Shown in pieces: positions 24,554 through 36,669 of a stretch of DNA of 64,000 nucleotides. The stretch is from Pyrus communis. Its lineage: Eukaryota > Streptophyta > Magnoliopsida > Rosales > Rosaceae. The position numbers and the translations under genes are program-made. How positions within the stretch are numbered: the first letter of the stretch is position 1; the number at the start of each line of letters is the position of its first letter. The notes under the pieces are model-generated. The model was not told the DNA's origin and ran no database searches. It saw nothing but the letters and a program-made list of their open reading frames with translations. The stretch lies in assembly GCF_963583255.1 (NCBI RefSeq), contig NC_084805.1, positions 8,300,827 to 8,364,826 on the forward strand, written 5' to 3'.

Positions 24554-24964
24554 TCAATCAACATGTCTTTTCAGCCTCATATCATTACAAAGTTTTAAAC
24601 CTTCAGCACATATTTCATAGGTAAGCTCTCCATAAGTATACTGCCTATAAGGTTTAACTCCTCCAAATTTTGTCCTTATACGATTTCGTACCTTCTCAGC
24701 AAATAAGGAAGGTAATCCAGAAAGAAACTTTTCTTTCCAGAAATTAGCATTACAATTAAATCTAGTGAAAACCTTGGCATAAAAAGCATCTTTATACCAC
24801 CTAAAATGAGACAGAGTTGGACATTTGAGGCTCATAAGGGGTTCTTTAGAACAATCATGTTGAAGCTCAGTAGATCCAATGAAGTGAAGTGTAATGGTAT
24901 AAATTATGGTATTCATTGCATCTTCTCGTATTTCACGCTCCCCATTAGCATCTTTAGCCATCAT
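24554..24964 (-). pseudogene. Caulimovirid coat-protein core, copy B
   Basis: The 136-residue frame shares the pattern FRWYKD, FWKEKF, GLP and LFAxKxR with the copy C frame at 36036-36335, identifying the capsid region of a pararetroviral ORF1. It ends by truncation at the border of the copy. Confidence 0.75.
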
Positions 24965-25302
24965 TTTATAAGCAATGATTTGTTCATTTGCTGGTTCACT
25001 TAAGTGAAAGTCTCACCATAGGCGAAGCTGTCCAATAAATCCTGCCACAATTGCGTAAGCAATAACTTTATCAGAATTTCCCTACAATTTGAAGGCTGAT
25101 AAGAACATCATCATGTGTCTCATAGTATTGACGATTTGGTATTCTGTTTGTCCATCAATGTTCTATTCGATAATTGGTCGTCCATCATACTGCACATTTT
25201 CACCAATATCATTGTCATCAAACTGAAGATATATTGGGGTTGGCCTAGGATTATGACCCTGCGTCCATGTTTTATCTTACTCACTTGTGGGTCTAGGCTT
25301 GA

Positions 25303-26181
25303 TTAAGTAAAATGCTCTTCCAAATCAATTTGTGTTTTAGTAATGACTGAGACATTTGGTTTAATTATCTTCATGTAGCTTAATCTTTTGGCCAAAGCAT
25401 CAACAAAATTGTCATTTGTTAAGGGTTTTCCTAACTTATAGTTCTTAAGATCAGGAGTTAGTTTGAACATGGATTGGTTGATCTTATTCTTTTTCTTTTT
25501 ATTCTTCTTTTCTTCAGAAGAACTGGAAGATGTTCCTGGTTCTCTAGAGTTCCAATTTCTAGATTTGAGAGAATCATTTTCCTTTAATGAGTTCTCCACA
25601 CTGGCAACTCCAGTTTGTAAAGAAGCACTTTGTCCTCATTCTGGAACTTCATTAAAAGGAAAAACAATTGTTCCTTGTGGATTTATCTTAATAGTCTTCT
25701 CTGGTGGATGTATTGCCTTTTCTATTATTCCTTCTTTTGTTGTATAAGTTCAAAATAAGTATCTAAAGTACTTATACATTGAGTGTACTAAAAAAATTTG
25801 TACTTCTTAGCACACTACTCATACCAAGAAAAGAATCTTGTATTAATTCCTTTTTAATCATGAAGGTGTAGTGAAGTTTTTTCAAGAAAATTCTTCTTTC
25901 TTGGTTGTAGGCTTTTACTAATCATTCCATTTTTAAAGCATTTTCTTCACTGAGATAATTTTTATCCTAGAGCTCCTAGAGGGAGTTGTGGCTCCAGTAT
26001 TTTCGACCTTATAGAATGGGTATTGCATTTGTTCATGGGTTTTCCTAAGGCCTTCTAGGATAATCTTTGCATGATAGCCTTCTAGGATAATCTTTGAGTG
26101 ATCTTGCTCTACAAGCTTGGCTCGGTATTGGTTTTCTGAAAGAATTAGTTCTGAAAGGGATAGGCCTAAGGACATCAACAC
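25303..26181 (-). pseudogene. ORF1 segment between movement and coat proteins, copy B
   Basis: Frames 25933-26181 and 25303-25599 belong to one ancestral ORF1 stretch, now split by stops and frameshifts at about 25600-25930. The first is shared with copy A. The lysine- and serine-rich second part (EEKKNKKKKNK) has no recognised function. Confidence 0.6.
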
Positions 26182-26199
26182 TCATTTGAGGACCTAAAC

Positions 26200-27070
26200 T
26201 TAGCATGGTTCACCTGTCATTAGTGATATGTATTTCTACATCTCCATCTTCATATTAGTTAATATCGCTAGGTTCTCAGCTTTGAATTGGTTGAGGATGG
26301 ATTGTTTCCTGCAGTCTCCATTTATCAGGTAAAGTGACTTAATTCCACCTAATCATCTTTGGTACCACAGTATGTGCTTTTCCTAAATTGGCTTGAAACA
26401 AAATGGTTTGTCCCTTGCTATCCATAATCTTAGCTATGGGTCCAATATTCATAACCTTGTATGAAATTCAATAAATCACAATGAGATGTGATCCATGGTC
26501 CATACCGTACTCTTGGGGTATCTACGCTCAAGTTAAGAGTCATAAGATTCCTGAATCGGATAACGACACTAAAAAGTTTGGGTAACAATTAAAATAAATT
26601 AGCCCTTCACTTAAGGAAGACTATACGAATCCCAGCATGAAATTAACAAAGTTCCTATGTCGTTTATCCCAAAGACATAGTAGAATTGAGGTATCTGACC
26701 CTGTTCTAGCTAATAGTTTCACTGCCACCTGCATTAGACCTATGTGCAAATAGCTATGACCCCTTTTATTTTTGTTGATCTATTTGGTGTTGAGAGAGTA
26801 GTTGAAAATCTACACCGGCAAGTGACTGAAATGGTTTTTTCAACCGTTTTAATTGAATAATCTGATTTAAATTAGAAAGTTTATTTCTGATATATGTTAC
26901 ATGTTGAAACCTTCGGTATATTCCAATTTTCTAAATCCTTTTCAATATTCAAGATGGTTACTTCTTCAACGTTCTTAACTGTGATAATCCTCGAGCTATT
27001 ACTGCTCTTAGAACCGCTACTACTACCTACAGTTCTCTTACTCAAGGGTCTAAATAAACTAGCCATTAAT
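26200..27070 (-). pseudogene. Movement-protein region, copy B
   Basis: The N-terminal frame 26881-27070 ends in WNIPKVSTCNIY, matching WNIPKVSSKNIY of copy C at 38447-38662. The following 26200-26880 aligns in position with the copy C movement protein but has no long frame left. Confidence 0.6.
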
Positions 27071-27493
27071 AAATTCTCTACTTCTCTATCCCCTAGGTGA
27101 TGTATCAACAGACTTACTACCTACGCTTTCACGTGCCTCATTTCGACTTCACACGGTGGTACGGCTCGCTGACGATTTCCCCCACCTTAGTGAGAAGTTC
27201 TTGCAGAGTATCTTGATCTAATGGTGTAGTTTAACTTTTATCTTAACTAAGAGCCCTATAACTAGCAAGTTTAGGCACTGGTAGCAAATATGGCCCCAGA
27301 GACGTTTGAATAGTTAAAAACGTCTAATCTTGCTTTAATTTATTATATATGTATACTTTGTTAAAAAAAAAAATCTATGCTTTTTAAGAAAATAAAAAAA
27401 AAATCTATATATTTTTATTCTACTTTTCTTTCTACAATTAAAAATGAGAAGACTTGACTTGAGACGTAAAGATTAGGCGAGTTGGACTATACA

Positions 27494-28660
27494 TCAAGGC
27501 TGATCAACGATTGACCATGCAATCTTTTCTTGCATCTCAGAGCAATTGGAAGAATACCATAAACCATTAGTTAAAAGACCTAAACTTGTATTGCATAACA
27601 AGGACATAATTAAAGCTAAAAACAAAATACCTAAGCCTTCTGAACTGGTGGAGACACCATTAGAACAGGAACACTTGGGAACTCGGATGAGACTAGACTG
27701 ATAATTTTTTGGCAGTCGAATTTGTTCCACCATTTGACCTATCAGGACCTGTAGATTTGGCCTATTTCGGCTTCGTAGTTCCATCTGAAGATCCAGGGGA
27801 CCTTGTACTTGGCCATGAACAATGATAGAAGGGTAATTTTGCCATCGAACCGGCTTCTGTCGAATCTTTGCTGGAAACCAGATGAGAGAACTTGCATGAG
27901 TTCTTCAGGTACTAGGCTAGCTGTTGGGCCATGGACTGACCACCAATTAGGAAACCATGCTGGAAAGCTTAGCCTGAAATTTCTGTCAAAGGTTACAAAC
28001 CATGAATATGTGAAATCTTCTGTTTGATGAAGAAATATATTAGTCCAGGCTTGAATGTAATCAAAATAATTATAATGGTTGTTTGGGATGAGAACATGTT
28101 GGGTATGGAGTGGTTTGGTTTGATATAGGGGGATTCCCCATTCTTGTTCTGTAAGAAATCTACCAATATGAAGGGAGTGGTAGAGTATTTTGCGATCATG
28201 GGTGGTACTGTAAATGGGCTTAATAGCAACGCTTTCTGTCTTAGAGAGAATGACTTGGTAAAATTTTAAAGTTTTGTAAGATACTTTGGTAAATGATGGG
28301 AGTTTGGGGGAAAAATAGTTTTGGCTTTTCTTTTTTTTGTGGTTGTTTTTTGTTAATGTGATGAGGGATGCAAAATAGGTATTCCGTTGGGGTTTTATGG
28401 GCGTACTGGGATGTTTTAGCAAGGCTAGGTGGTTTTGGTTTGGATGATGATGGAGTTGGCATGGATAAATATGGATCATATGAACTGGTTAATGCCGTTT
28501 GGTAATTTGGTCGGAAATTTCCTATGGTTGATCCTAATGGAGTGAATCTGTTGGTGATGGCTAAGGCCGATGAGGAATCAGGAATAGATTCCTGTTTTAC
28601 TGGTGGTGAAGGTGGAAAAGTGGCTGGAAGCCTTCTCTGGCTACTATTATTTCCTGTCAT
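27494..28660 (-). pseudogene. Caulimovirid ORF2, unknown function, frameshifted
   Basis: The ATG at 28660 lies inside the last codons of ORF1: the ORF1 stop is at 28649-28647, a 14-nt overlap in a different frame. The frame from 28660 stays open to 28241, while the homologous reading continues in another frame (28479-27742) and again in a third (27784-27494), so at least two frameshifts have accumulated. The start is rich in Ser/Pro. The middle contains aromatic-rich stretches such as FPAWFPNWW. Florendoviruses carry an ORF2 of unknown function in this place. Confidence 0.65.
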
Positions 28661-30098
28661 TCTTCTCCTGCAAAAATTCTCTTGTTAAAAAATCTGGGAT
28701 GCAATTGTGGCTGCCTTTAATGTATTTAATGTCAAAATCAAAAATGCACACGAACTAAAAATTTTTGATTTAATAAATTATCCTGGAATTTGTTAATGTA
28801 TAATACAATAGATAATATTTCTTTCTTAATAGTACTATAATTACTTTGTACTTAATTTCATACTCCTGAATGGAAACGAACAATTTGTTCAGAAGATTCG
28901 AAAGAAGTTTGCTGCTTGAGGATACCTCCATAACCAATGTCAGATGCATCAGTTTCAACTATCTTAAAAGAGTTGGGAGTTGGAATGCCAAGACAAGGCA
29001 AAGTCTTAACATGTGTTTTAATCTGTTTGACAATGGAAGTATGAATGGTAGACCATAATGGAGGATTATCTTTGAGACGATCAAACAATGGTTTACACTG
29101 CTGACAAAGATGAGGATAGAATTCAGATACATAGTTCAAAGAACCTAAAAAACGTTGTAATTGGGTTTTATCAGTAATTTGATTTGGAAATTTATCAGCA
29201 AATTAAATGACACGATCAATAGGTTAAATGGTAGATTGATGGATATTATATCCTAAAAATCTAATGTTAGTATGAAACAGTTTAATCGTGGATGCAGAAA
29301 CAACTAATTCATTGGATTTAATTATTCTAGCAAACAAATGCAAATGCTTCTAGTGTTCGTCTATGGACTTTGAATAAATGAGCACATCATCAATATAAAC
29401 AATCGAAAAATGGATGTATTGATTAAAAATTTCATTCATGATATTTTGAAATTCATTGGGGCATTTTTAAGGCCGAAAGGCATTACATTCCATTCATAGT
29501 GTCTGAAAGGAGTTACAAAAGCTATTTAGTATTTATCAGATTCATGGATTTGAATTTGCCAAAAACCTGATTTCATATCAAATTTTGAAAAAATACCTGC
29601 TTGAGAAAGCTTTTTTATTAAATTTTTTTTGTTGGGGATTGGATACCTAATTCATTCCAAAACTTCATTAAAAGGTTTATAGTTAATAACTAATCTGGGA
29701 GTACATCTTTCTAATTATGCGTTCTTCTGAACATAAAATGCAGGGCATGATCATGGTGACTTGCTTTTTCAGATAATTCCTTTATTAAGAAGTTCTTGTA
29801 TTTCTGTCTTGCAGAATTCTAAAACTTCTTGACTCATTTGGATAGGTCTGACCTTGGTTGGGATTTTTGATTCATTAAATTCCTTGATATAAGGAAGTTT
29901 AACAATGTGTTGTTTTATGTGCCAAAATGCGTTGGGAATATCTGAACATATGTCATTAACAAGCTTCATTTGAAAATTATTAATGGCTTCTAACAAAGAT
30001 TTGTTTGTTAGATGTTCTTCAATTCTTTTGTGATTAATTTCTTCTTTTAGGAAATTAATTTGTTGTGTTTTATGACTAATGAGATTAAGGGATCGCAA
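28647..30098 (-). pseudogene. Caulimovirid reverse transcriptase and RNase H, copy C
   Basis: The frame 29769-30098 is the N-terminal part of the reverse transcriptase. The catalytic YIDD motif lies at 29398-29387, followed by VLIYS. RNase H starts near 28990 with the DASD motif (ETDASDIGYGG). ORF1 ends at 28647. Stops occur just after the catalytic motif (about 29350) and elsewhere, so no active enzyme can be made. Confidence 0.85.
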
Positions 30099-30167
30099 TA
30101 TGCTATCCTTTTGGAGATGTTTTAATTTTTTGAGATCTGTTTCCCTGCAGAACTCAAACGTGACTTT

Positions 30168-30446
30168 CTATCCTAAGACATGTGTGGTAATCCTATTGTG
30201 ATGAACCTTAAAAGAATATATGAGTGAAAGGAGACCTAATATGACTGGATCAACAATATTTTTGATTAAAACAAATGAGGTTTTAAAACAAATATCATTT
30301 TGGCAAACATGCGTTTTTGGTATTTCAAAATTTAATTGCATTGGCAATTGATTTGCAGCACTAAGTATTTCATTAGACTTGTGATAATACCTAGTAGGAA
30401 TTAACCCTTCTTTAATACAATTCAAGTCTGCGCCCGAATCTATCAA
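30168..30446 (-). pseudogene. Caulimovirid aspartic protease, copy C
   Basis: The 92-residue frame opens with the catalytic pattern DSGAD followed by hydrophobic residues, and ends before a stop. It lies between the zinc knuckle and the reverse transcriptase, the expected place for the polyprotein protease. Confidence 0.75.
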
Positions 30447-30535
30447 AGTAATGGTTTCAATATGAAAATCATCAATTATTATTTTGATTTTAGAATACCA
30501 TTTATGGATTCTTATCTTGTCTAAAAGACCTAAGA

Positions 30536-30910
30536 TTAAATCTTTTGAGGATGATTTGCTTGAATGAGCATCAGAATGGGAATCTGAAGAATAACTGCTT
30601 TGTCCTTTTGTGTGCGAACACTACTAAGATGTGTACGAATTTCTAGGTTTTCGGACTTTAAAAACCTAATCTCGTCTTTAATTTTACTTACTTCTCGTTG
30701 GAGATCCTTAATTGTGATTTCTTTCTTAGTCTTATTAAACCTTTCTAAGGTTGTGCTAAGAGAGATTGTTGGAGTTGGTTGAGGTTGGCTAGAATCTGAA
30801 GAAACTAACTTCTTAAGTTTCTTAAGATAGAAAGATTTAAGTTCTGGGTCATCTATTTTACTTATTAGTTCTATAAGAAGACTTTCTTGTTCTTCTTGCT
30901 TATTAAGCAC
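30536..30910 (-). pseudogene. ORF1 linker with coiled coil, copy C
   Basis: The 124-residue frame is rich in Glu, Lys and Leu. A likely coiled coil (about residues 55-100) shows regular hydrophobic spacing in KEITIKDLQREVSKIKDEI. It joins the coat-protein/zinc-knuckle part to the protease. Confidence 0.55.
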
Positions 30911-30937
30911 TAAAATCTTCTTACAACAAGCATCGGT

Positions 30938-31480
30938 TCATCCTAGCTTGATGTCAGGAGATGAAAGATTGGTTGATGAACTATCATCAGAAGAGGATAA
31001 TTCTAAATCATCTTCTAATTGACTATTGTCTGTGTTCCTAAGTTCTAAGACTTGGATTAATTGAAGTTTCTCTTCCTCATAGATCTTCAATTGATTAATG
31101 GTTTTCTTAACACGACAATCATTGGCGTAATGGCCATACTTGCCACACTTGTAGCAATTTCCTTTTTGTTTTGGATTTTTGGAGTGGATTTTTCCAGAGG
31201 GTTTCCTCTTCCACTTGTTTGATTTGGGTTTCTCATAAAACTTATTAGTTTCAAAATGTTTATTTTTGGATTTGTATTTATTGTTTCTGGGATAAGATTT
31301 ACCTGAGTACTTGTTGGAGTACTTATGATAAACCTGGGATTTTTTCTTTTTGTTTGAGGGAGTGATGGGTGGTAATCCATATTGTTCACAAAATGTTCCT
31401 AGCTCATACTTAGCTATGGATTTGTCTTTGTTAACCTGTTTTGAAATTTTCATATCTATACACATTTTTAAACCTTCCTT
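30938..31480 (-). pseudogene. Coat-protein C-terminal part with zinc knuckle, copy C
   Basis: The frame holds a highly basic Lys/Asn/Ser-rich stretch and a CCHC zinc knuckle (C-X2-C-X4-H-X4-C, near 31115-31160), then an acidic serine-rich tail. Basic region plus knuckle is the nucleic-acid-binding end of caulimovirid capsid proteins. Its N-terminal part lies on the other side of the LTR nest. Confidence 0.82.
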
Positions 31481-32372
31481 CTGGATGATAGGAGCATATT
31501 TAGGCGACTTAGTTGGCTTGTTCTTGTGCATTTATGTTGTTGTTTCTTAGTTCTTTAAGTCTTTTAAGCCAATTTCGTATGTTTTCAGGTTCTAAGGGCT
31601 AAAGGAGCAAAGAAGTGCATTTTGGAGCCTTTTGGAGCACTTTTGGGCTAAGGATGGATAGCTTATGCTTGGAGCCAAAGTGTTGGACGAAATTGAAGAT
31701 CAAGTGAGCCTAGAATCGAAGGAAGAAGGAGGAATCAAGAATTGGAAACCAGTTTCCATTATGGGGAGTTTCTATTCTTGAAAGGTTTCCAATTGTGCAA
31801 GTTTCCAAATAATGTTGGTTGCCTAAATCACATGTTCTAGAAGCATGTCCTAAATTGTGCCGTGAGTTACCTTCCCTTTTCTCTCCAAATTTATGGCTTT
31901 AAAGCCTTTCTCTTTTCTTAGCCGAACCTATACATTCCTTTTCTCCCAAAATCTGCAAGTTTTGCACTTTCCCTTTCTTTTCCTCCCTTGTGCCGCAAGA
32001 CTTAGCCTTTTTCTCCTAATTCTTGATTTCAATTACCTATTCTAAAGGGATTTAACTTAATTCCTGATTCTTAGAATTGATTTAGGGAATTAAACACTTA
32101 CCTATTTCTTAAAAGCCTTGCCGTGCACTTCCCTTGACATTCCCTATTCCTTGCCGTGCAAGGGAGATGTTTCTTTCCTGTTTCCTTGCATTAAAACACA
32201 TTCCTTTTGTGTTTTCTTGCCTTGCCGCACCTATTCACTACTTTCCCTTAGATTTCTGATTTGATTTCCTATTTGAAAGAGCTTTTGACTTAATTTCTGA
32301 TTACCTAAATAACCTAGGGTTTTATTTCCTGAAATCCTATTAATAAACCTCCTTGTTGCAGCCACAAAACAT

Positions 32373-32511
32373 TCATTCATTCACCATTCACGCCAGAAAT
32401 TCATCCCCTCCCTCTAACACATCCATACTTCACCATTCTTCATACTTTCTGCCCAAAAACAACCATTGCCGTCTTCTACATCCATCCCTATCCTAAACAC
32501 ATCATTCTATA
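32373..32511. repeat. Left copy of a perfect 139-bp duplication
   Basis: From tcattcattcaccattcacg to acatcattctata this is identical, as far as I can read, to 34735-34873. The two copies directly bracket the inner LTR (one spacer base on the right side). Confidence 0.9.
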
Positions 32512-34733
32512 TGATAGGAGCATATTCATGCGACTTAAATGGCTTGTTCTCGTGCATTTACGTTATGTTTCTCTCGTTATTTTAGTCCTTTATGCTTCTT
32601 TTGTGTGTTTTCAGGTTCTAAGGGCCTAGGGAGCAAGAAAGTGCATTTTGAGGCCATTTGGAGCATTTTTGGGCATGGATTGGATAGCTTATCCATGGAG
32701 CCAAGAGGATGGACGAATTTGAAGGCCTTGTATGCACTTGAAGACACAAAACAATGGCTCTAGCCCAATCAAACACATTATGCCATACAAACCAACCTAT
32801 TTTAGGCCCATTCTATGTACTTAAACCCTAGCCCTTTAAACTAATTCATTTATCACTTATCAAACCATTCACTTATCACTCACCACATATCATTCACTTA
32901 TCACTTAACATATCATTCATTTATTTCACTTCCATACTCATCTTAATTCCACATGCATTCTCACACATGCACATCATTCACTCACATTTCCACCATTCAT
33001 TCTTTATTCCTTTCCAAACATCTCACATGCATTTCCACCTTCCTACTTCATCATTTCACCACATTCTCCCTCTTTAACTCACATGCATTCATCATAATTC
33101 ACAACACAAAACAACTTCATTGCCGTGGGTTCCCATTTCCTTTCCAAACATCTCACATGCATTTCTTCATTATTTCCTAACCCTACATGCATTATTTATT
33201 GCATCTTCACATGCATTCACACACACTTTACACATTCAAACCGTGAGCTCCCATTCCTATATGCCATTTTCAGATTTCCACCCACTAACCTAGTCATCAA
33301 CACATGCACTTCCACCTTTCATCCACAATGATTCATGATTCATTCACTTTGCATCCTTTAAATCACATACTTTTCCATCATTAATTAGCCACTTGCATCT
33401 TAAACAAACAACCATATATTCCCTCCACTACTCCTATAAATACCCTTGCATTCATTCATTCAAGAACATCTCATTTCATACACAACACACCACAAACACT
33501 TCCATTCCTTCTCTTTGCCGTGAGTCCCCTTAGAATCCAAAAACCATTTTTCCATTCCCCTTCCACTTCTCCACCACTCCTCTTCCATTCCACACTTCCA
33601 TCCCCCAAACCAATTATCCCTAGACCTTATGCTACAATAAAGAGGAAGAGAAGAGGGCCTAAACGTTCATACAATTCAAGTTTGAGTTGTTGGAATGTTT
33701 AGGCGTTTCTTTGATTTCAATGTTTAATTTCAATTCTCTTTGTTTTGTATGAGGAACTAAACCCCCCTTTAGCTAGGGGGGGATTCGAAATATATGTTTA
33801 TGCTTGCATTTTGATTTGATTACTTCTAATTGTGTTTCATAAGTTGTGGATTCAATTTGTTTAACCGTTTGATTGATAACTTATTTATGTATGTTTATTA
33901 AGAGTGTACACTTAATTTTCATGCATGAATATGACGCTAGAATATAAGTGAGTTTCACCTAATCGTTATGAACTTATATTCACAAGTAGTGGAGGTTGCT
34001 TATAAACAATCGCGTTAAACGAATTCTTGGCATAAGTTTCATGCAATCATAGTAACGAATGCCTCGTCAACACTTATAGTTTTCATGATGCTTAATGATT
34101 CTTGCTTGTTTCTCTATTATGCAATTCATGTAGGGAACTTGTGAGGAATGCTTTGGGTTGTCGTATGCAATCATCCAATTCATTAACTTAAGGAAAACTT
34201 GACGGTTAATTTAAGCGGACCTAATTAACCCGGGGTGTTGAGAATTCATGGTTTATTGAAATGCAATTGGAAATCATTTTATTATGCAAGTGTAACATGT
34301 ATGGAGATGAACCCCTTAGCTAGCCATACCATCCATTCATTTCCGTCAATTTCATATTTACAATTTGTTTTCTTTACAATCTATCCATTTTAGTTTAAAT
34401 TCGTCCAAAATCAATCCCCCCATATTTCGTTTAAGTCTTAGTCTTAATCTTTCTTATTTTTAGTTTTGAATTCTTCGAGTTTAGTATAGCATTTTAGTTT
34501 GTGTTTTTAAAAGCATTTTGAGTCTTTTGATTTGTTTTAGTGTTTTAAAGTTTAGTTTTACATTCTTTGAGTCTAGTTTAGTGTTTTATATTATGTTTTT
34601 ACGTTTTTAAGTCAGTTTCCAAGAGATTAACAATCCCTCCTAATCCCCGGTCTAGAACGATCCCTCACTTATCCATTCTACTACAATTTGACGAAAAGAG
34701 GGTTTAATTTGTGCGCGTATAAAACTCGCATCA
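32512..34733 (+). mobile_element. Inner solo LTR of the same family, nested
   Basis: This 2222-bp LTR begins TGATAGGAGC and ends CTCGCATCA, in the same orientation as the outer LTR. No 5-bp target duplication is visible at its ends; instead it is bracketed by the 139-bp repeat. Pyrimidine-rich, AT-rich sequence with many catt and cacatgcat runs fills its first half. The small open frames inside are incidental. Confidence 0.85.
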
Positions 34734-34734
34734 A

Positions 34735-34873
34735 TCATTCATTCACCATTCACGCCAGAAATTCATCCCCTCCCTCTAACACATCCATACTTCACCATTC
34801 TTCATACTTTCTGCCCAAAAACAACCATTGCCGTCTTCTACATCCATCCCTATCCTAAACACATCATTCTATA
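34735..34873. repeat. Right copy of the 139-bp duplication
   Basis: Identical by eye to 32373-32511. After it the outer LTR sequence resumes. Confidence 0.9.
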
Positions 34874-36042
34874 TCATCCATAATCCCCAAAACTCACCAT
34901 AACCCCTTGTGCCGCAGCAACTAGGAGAGGAAGGAGGCCTAAAACATTTCATGCTTGCAGATTGGAGTGTTTTAGGTGTACTTCGTTCTTGTTTTCAATG
35001 TTTACTTTGCTATTACTTTCTAAGTTTGCTGTAATCATGAGTAGCTAAACCCCTAATTAGTTAGGGGAAAGTTTGAAGCCATGAACATGTTTGAAATATG
35101 AATTGATTTCTTCCAATTGTGATTTGTTAAGTTGTGATTGCAATTCAATTATCTGTTTATTAAAAACTTGTTTTTGTATGTTGATTAGGGATGCATACTT
35201 AGTCTTCATGCATAAACTCGATGCTAGTTTATAAACGAGTTTCACCTAATCGTCACAAGTTTATAAACATGAGTAGTGAAGGTTGCTAGTCACAACCGCG
35301 ATAATTGAATTCTTGGCAAGAGTTTCATGCTTTTCATAGTAACAATTGCCTCGTCACTACTTATAGTTTTCATTAAACTTAATGATCTTTGATTGTACCT
35401 TTATTGTGCTTTTCACGTAAGGGACTTTTAGAGAATGTTTTGAGTTGTTGTATGCGCATTCCCATCCAATTCAATAACTTAAGGAAAACTTGAAAGTTAG
35501 AAAAGTGCTGTCCACGGCTAACTTGGGGTGTTGAGCATCATAGTTAATGAAAAGCAATTGGAAAATCAATTCATATATAAATGTGTCATGTGTGGAGAAT
35601 GGACCTCTAACTAATCCATCCATCATCTTGTTCTCAAAATTCGTTTTACAATCTGCCTAGTTTTATAACTTGTTTTGTTATTTCAATTTTCGTCAAATCA
35701 AAATCCCCCTTTACTTTCTTGTTTTATAGTGTTTAGAATCTGCTTAGTTTGTGTTTTAAAGTGTTTTGAATCAACCTATAATCTTAAATTCGTCCAAAAT
35801 TGTGTTTAAGGTCAGAAACTGCCTATTTAGTGTTTTTAGGCAGTTTTGAGTCTTTTGAACCTGTTTTGAGTCCTTTGAGTATTTGTGAACGTTTTTAACT
35901 TTGTTTTTATGTTTTTGAGTCAGTTTAGAGGTTTTAGCAAGCCCTCCTAATCCCCGGTCTAGAACGATCCCTACTTGCATCCTTACTACAATTTGACAAC
36001 AAGAGGGTTAATTTGTGTGCTTAACTATTTTCGCATCACTGG

Positions 36043-36600
36043 ATAATATTAATTATATTTCCATAAGTAAGCGTATTATATGGTATGACACCTTCTTCAT
36101 TAACTAAGACACTCCTAATTTTGTGTGCAAAAAGATTTGGTAATCCATTTATAAATTTTTCTTTCCAAAATGGTTGATTACTGTCTTCTTTGAGCATGAC
36201 TCTAGACATGAACATATCTTTGTACCATCTAAAGTCGCTTAGAGTTTGACATCTCAGATTGCTGAGTTGATCATGGATCCTGGAGGTGACATTATTAGGT
36301 GTTCCTATGAAGTGTTCTATTATTGTGAAAAGCAATGTATTGACTGCATCTGTGACTCCTTGTCCAATTTGCTCGTCAAAGATTGGTATTCCTTCTTCAT
36401 TTTTTTTAACAGCGTTTTTTTTTTCATTTTAGGACTGTTCAGTGAGATGTTTCTCCCACTAGGAATGGAGCATTCCTATAAATCCAATGATCAGAAGGTC
36501 AACAACTTGTGTGTTGGCTGAGATTATGATTGGTAATATAGCTATTAGCAACAATAGAGATATGTTGAAGTTTATTTAAAAGTTCTTGTTCTGACAAATC
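36043..36600 (-). pseudogene. Caulimovirid coat-protein core, copy C (N-terminal side of the insertion)
   Basis: The frame 36036-36335 has the FRWYKD, FWKEKF and GLPNLFAHKIR pattern also found in copy B. It ends exactly at the outer LTR. The frame would continue in phase on the far side of the LTR (31480) with one target-duplication copy removed, so the gene was uninterrupted here before the insertion. Upstream of 36335 a frameshift separates it from the rest of ORF1. Confidence 0.75.
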
Positions 36601-36669
36601 ATCTATATTCCATTCATAAAGTTTATCAAAAGAGACTGAGAATTGATTTTGGATATTTCTTTCTTCAAA

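Larger units (their letters stand above)
24540..27290 (-). mobile_element. Endogenous caulimovirid, copy B (5' part)
   Basis: This holds the leader, the start of ORF1, a movement-protein region and the coat-protein core, in the same order and orientation as copy C but clearly diverged from it. The reading frame is broken many times. It stops inside the coat-protein region near 24540, so protease and polymerase are missing. Its 5' end abuts the 3' end of copy C with about 190 bp of AT-rich sequence between, giving a head-to-tail arrangement. The leader near 27295-27345 is shared with copy A. Confidence 0.8.
31486..36038 (+). mobile_element. Outer solo LTR (about 2.2 kb), interrupted by a related LTR
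   Basis: It begins TGATAGGAGC and ends CGCATCA, flanked by ctgga at 31481-31485 and 36039-36043, a 5-bp target duplication inside the coat-protein gene of caulimovirid copy C. Without the inner LTR (32512-34733) and one copy of the 139-bp duplication, about 2.2 kb remain, similar in length to the inner LTR. Both show the same landmarks: gcgactta and ttttcaggttctaagg near the start, gtttcacctaatcgt in the middle and tccccggtctagaacgatcc near the end. No gag-pol remains. The TGAT...ATCA ends and length suggest Ty3/gypsy, but this is inference. Confidence 0.85.

Noticed and set aside
32539..33702. Plus-strand ORFs in the inner LTR
   Set aside because: Ser/His/Pro-rich strings from catt-type low complexity inside a solo LTR; no gag or pol motif.
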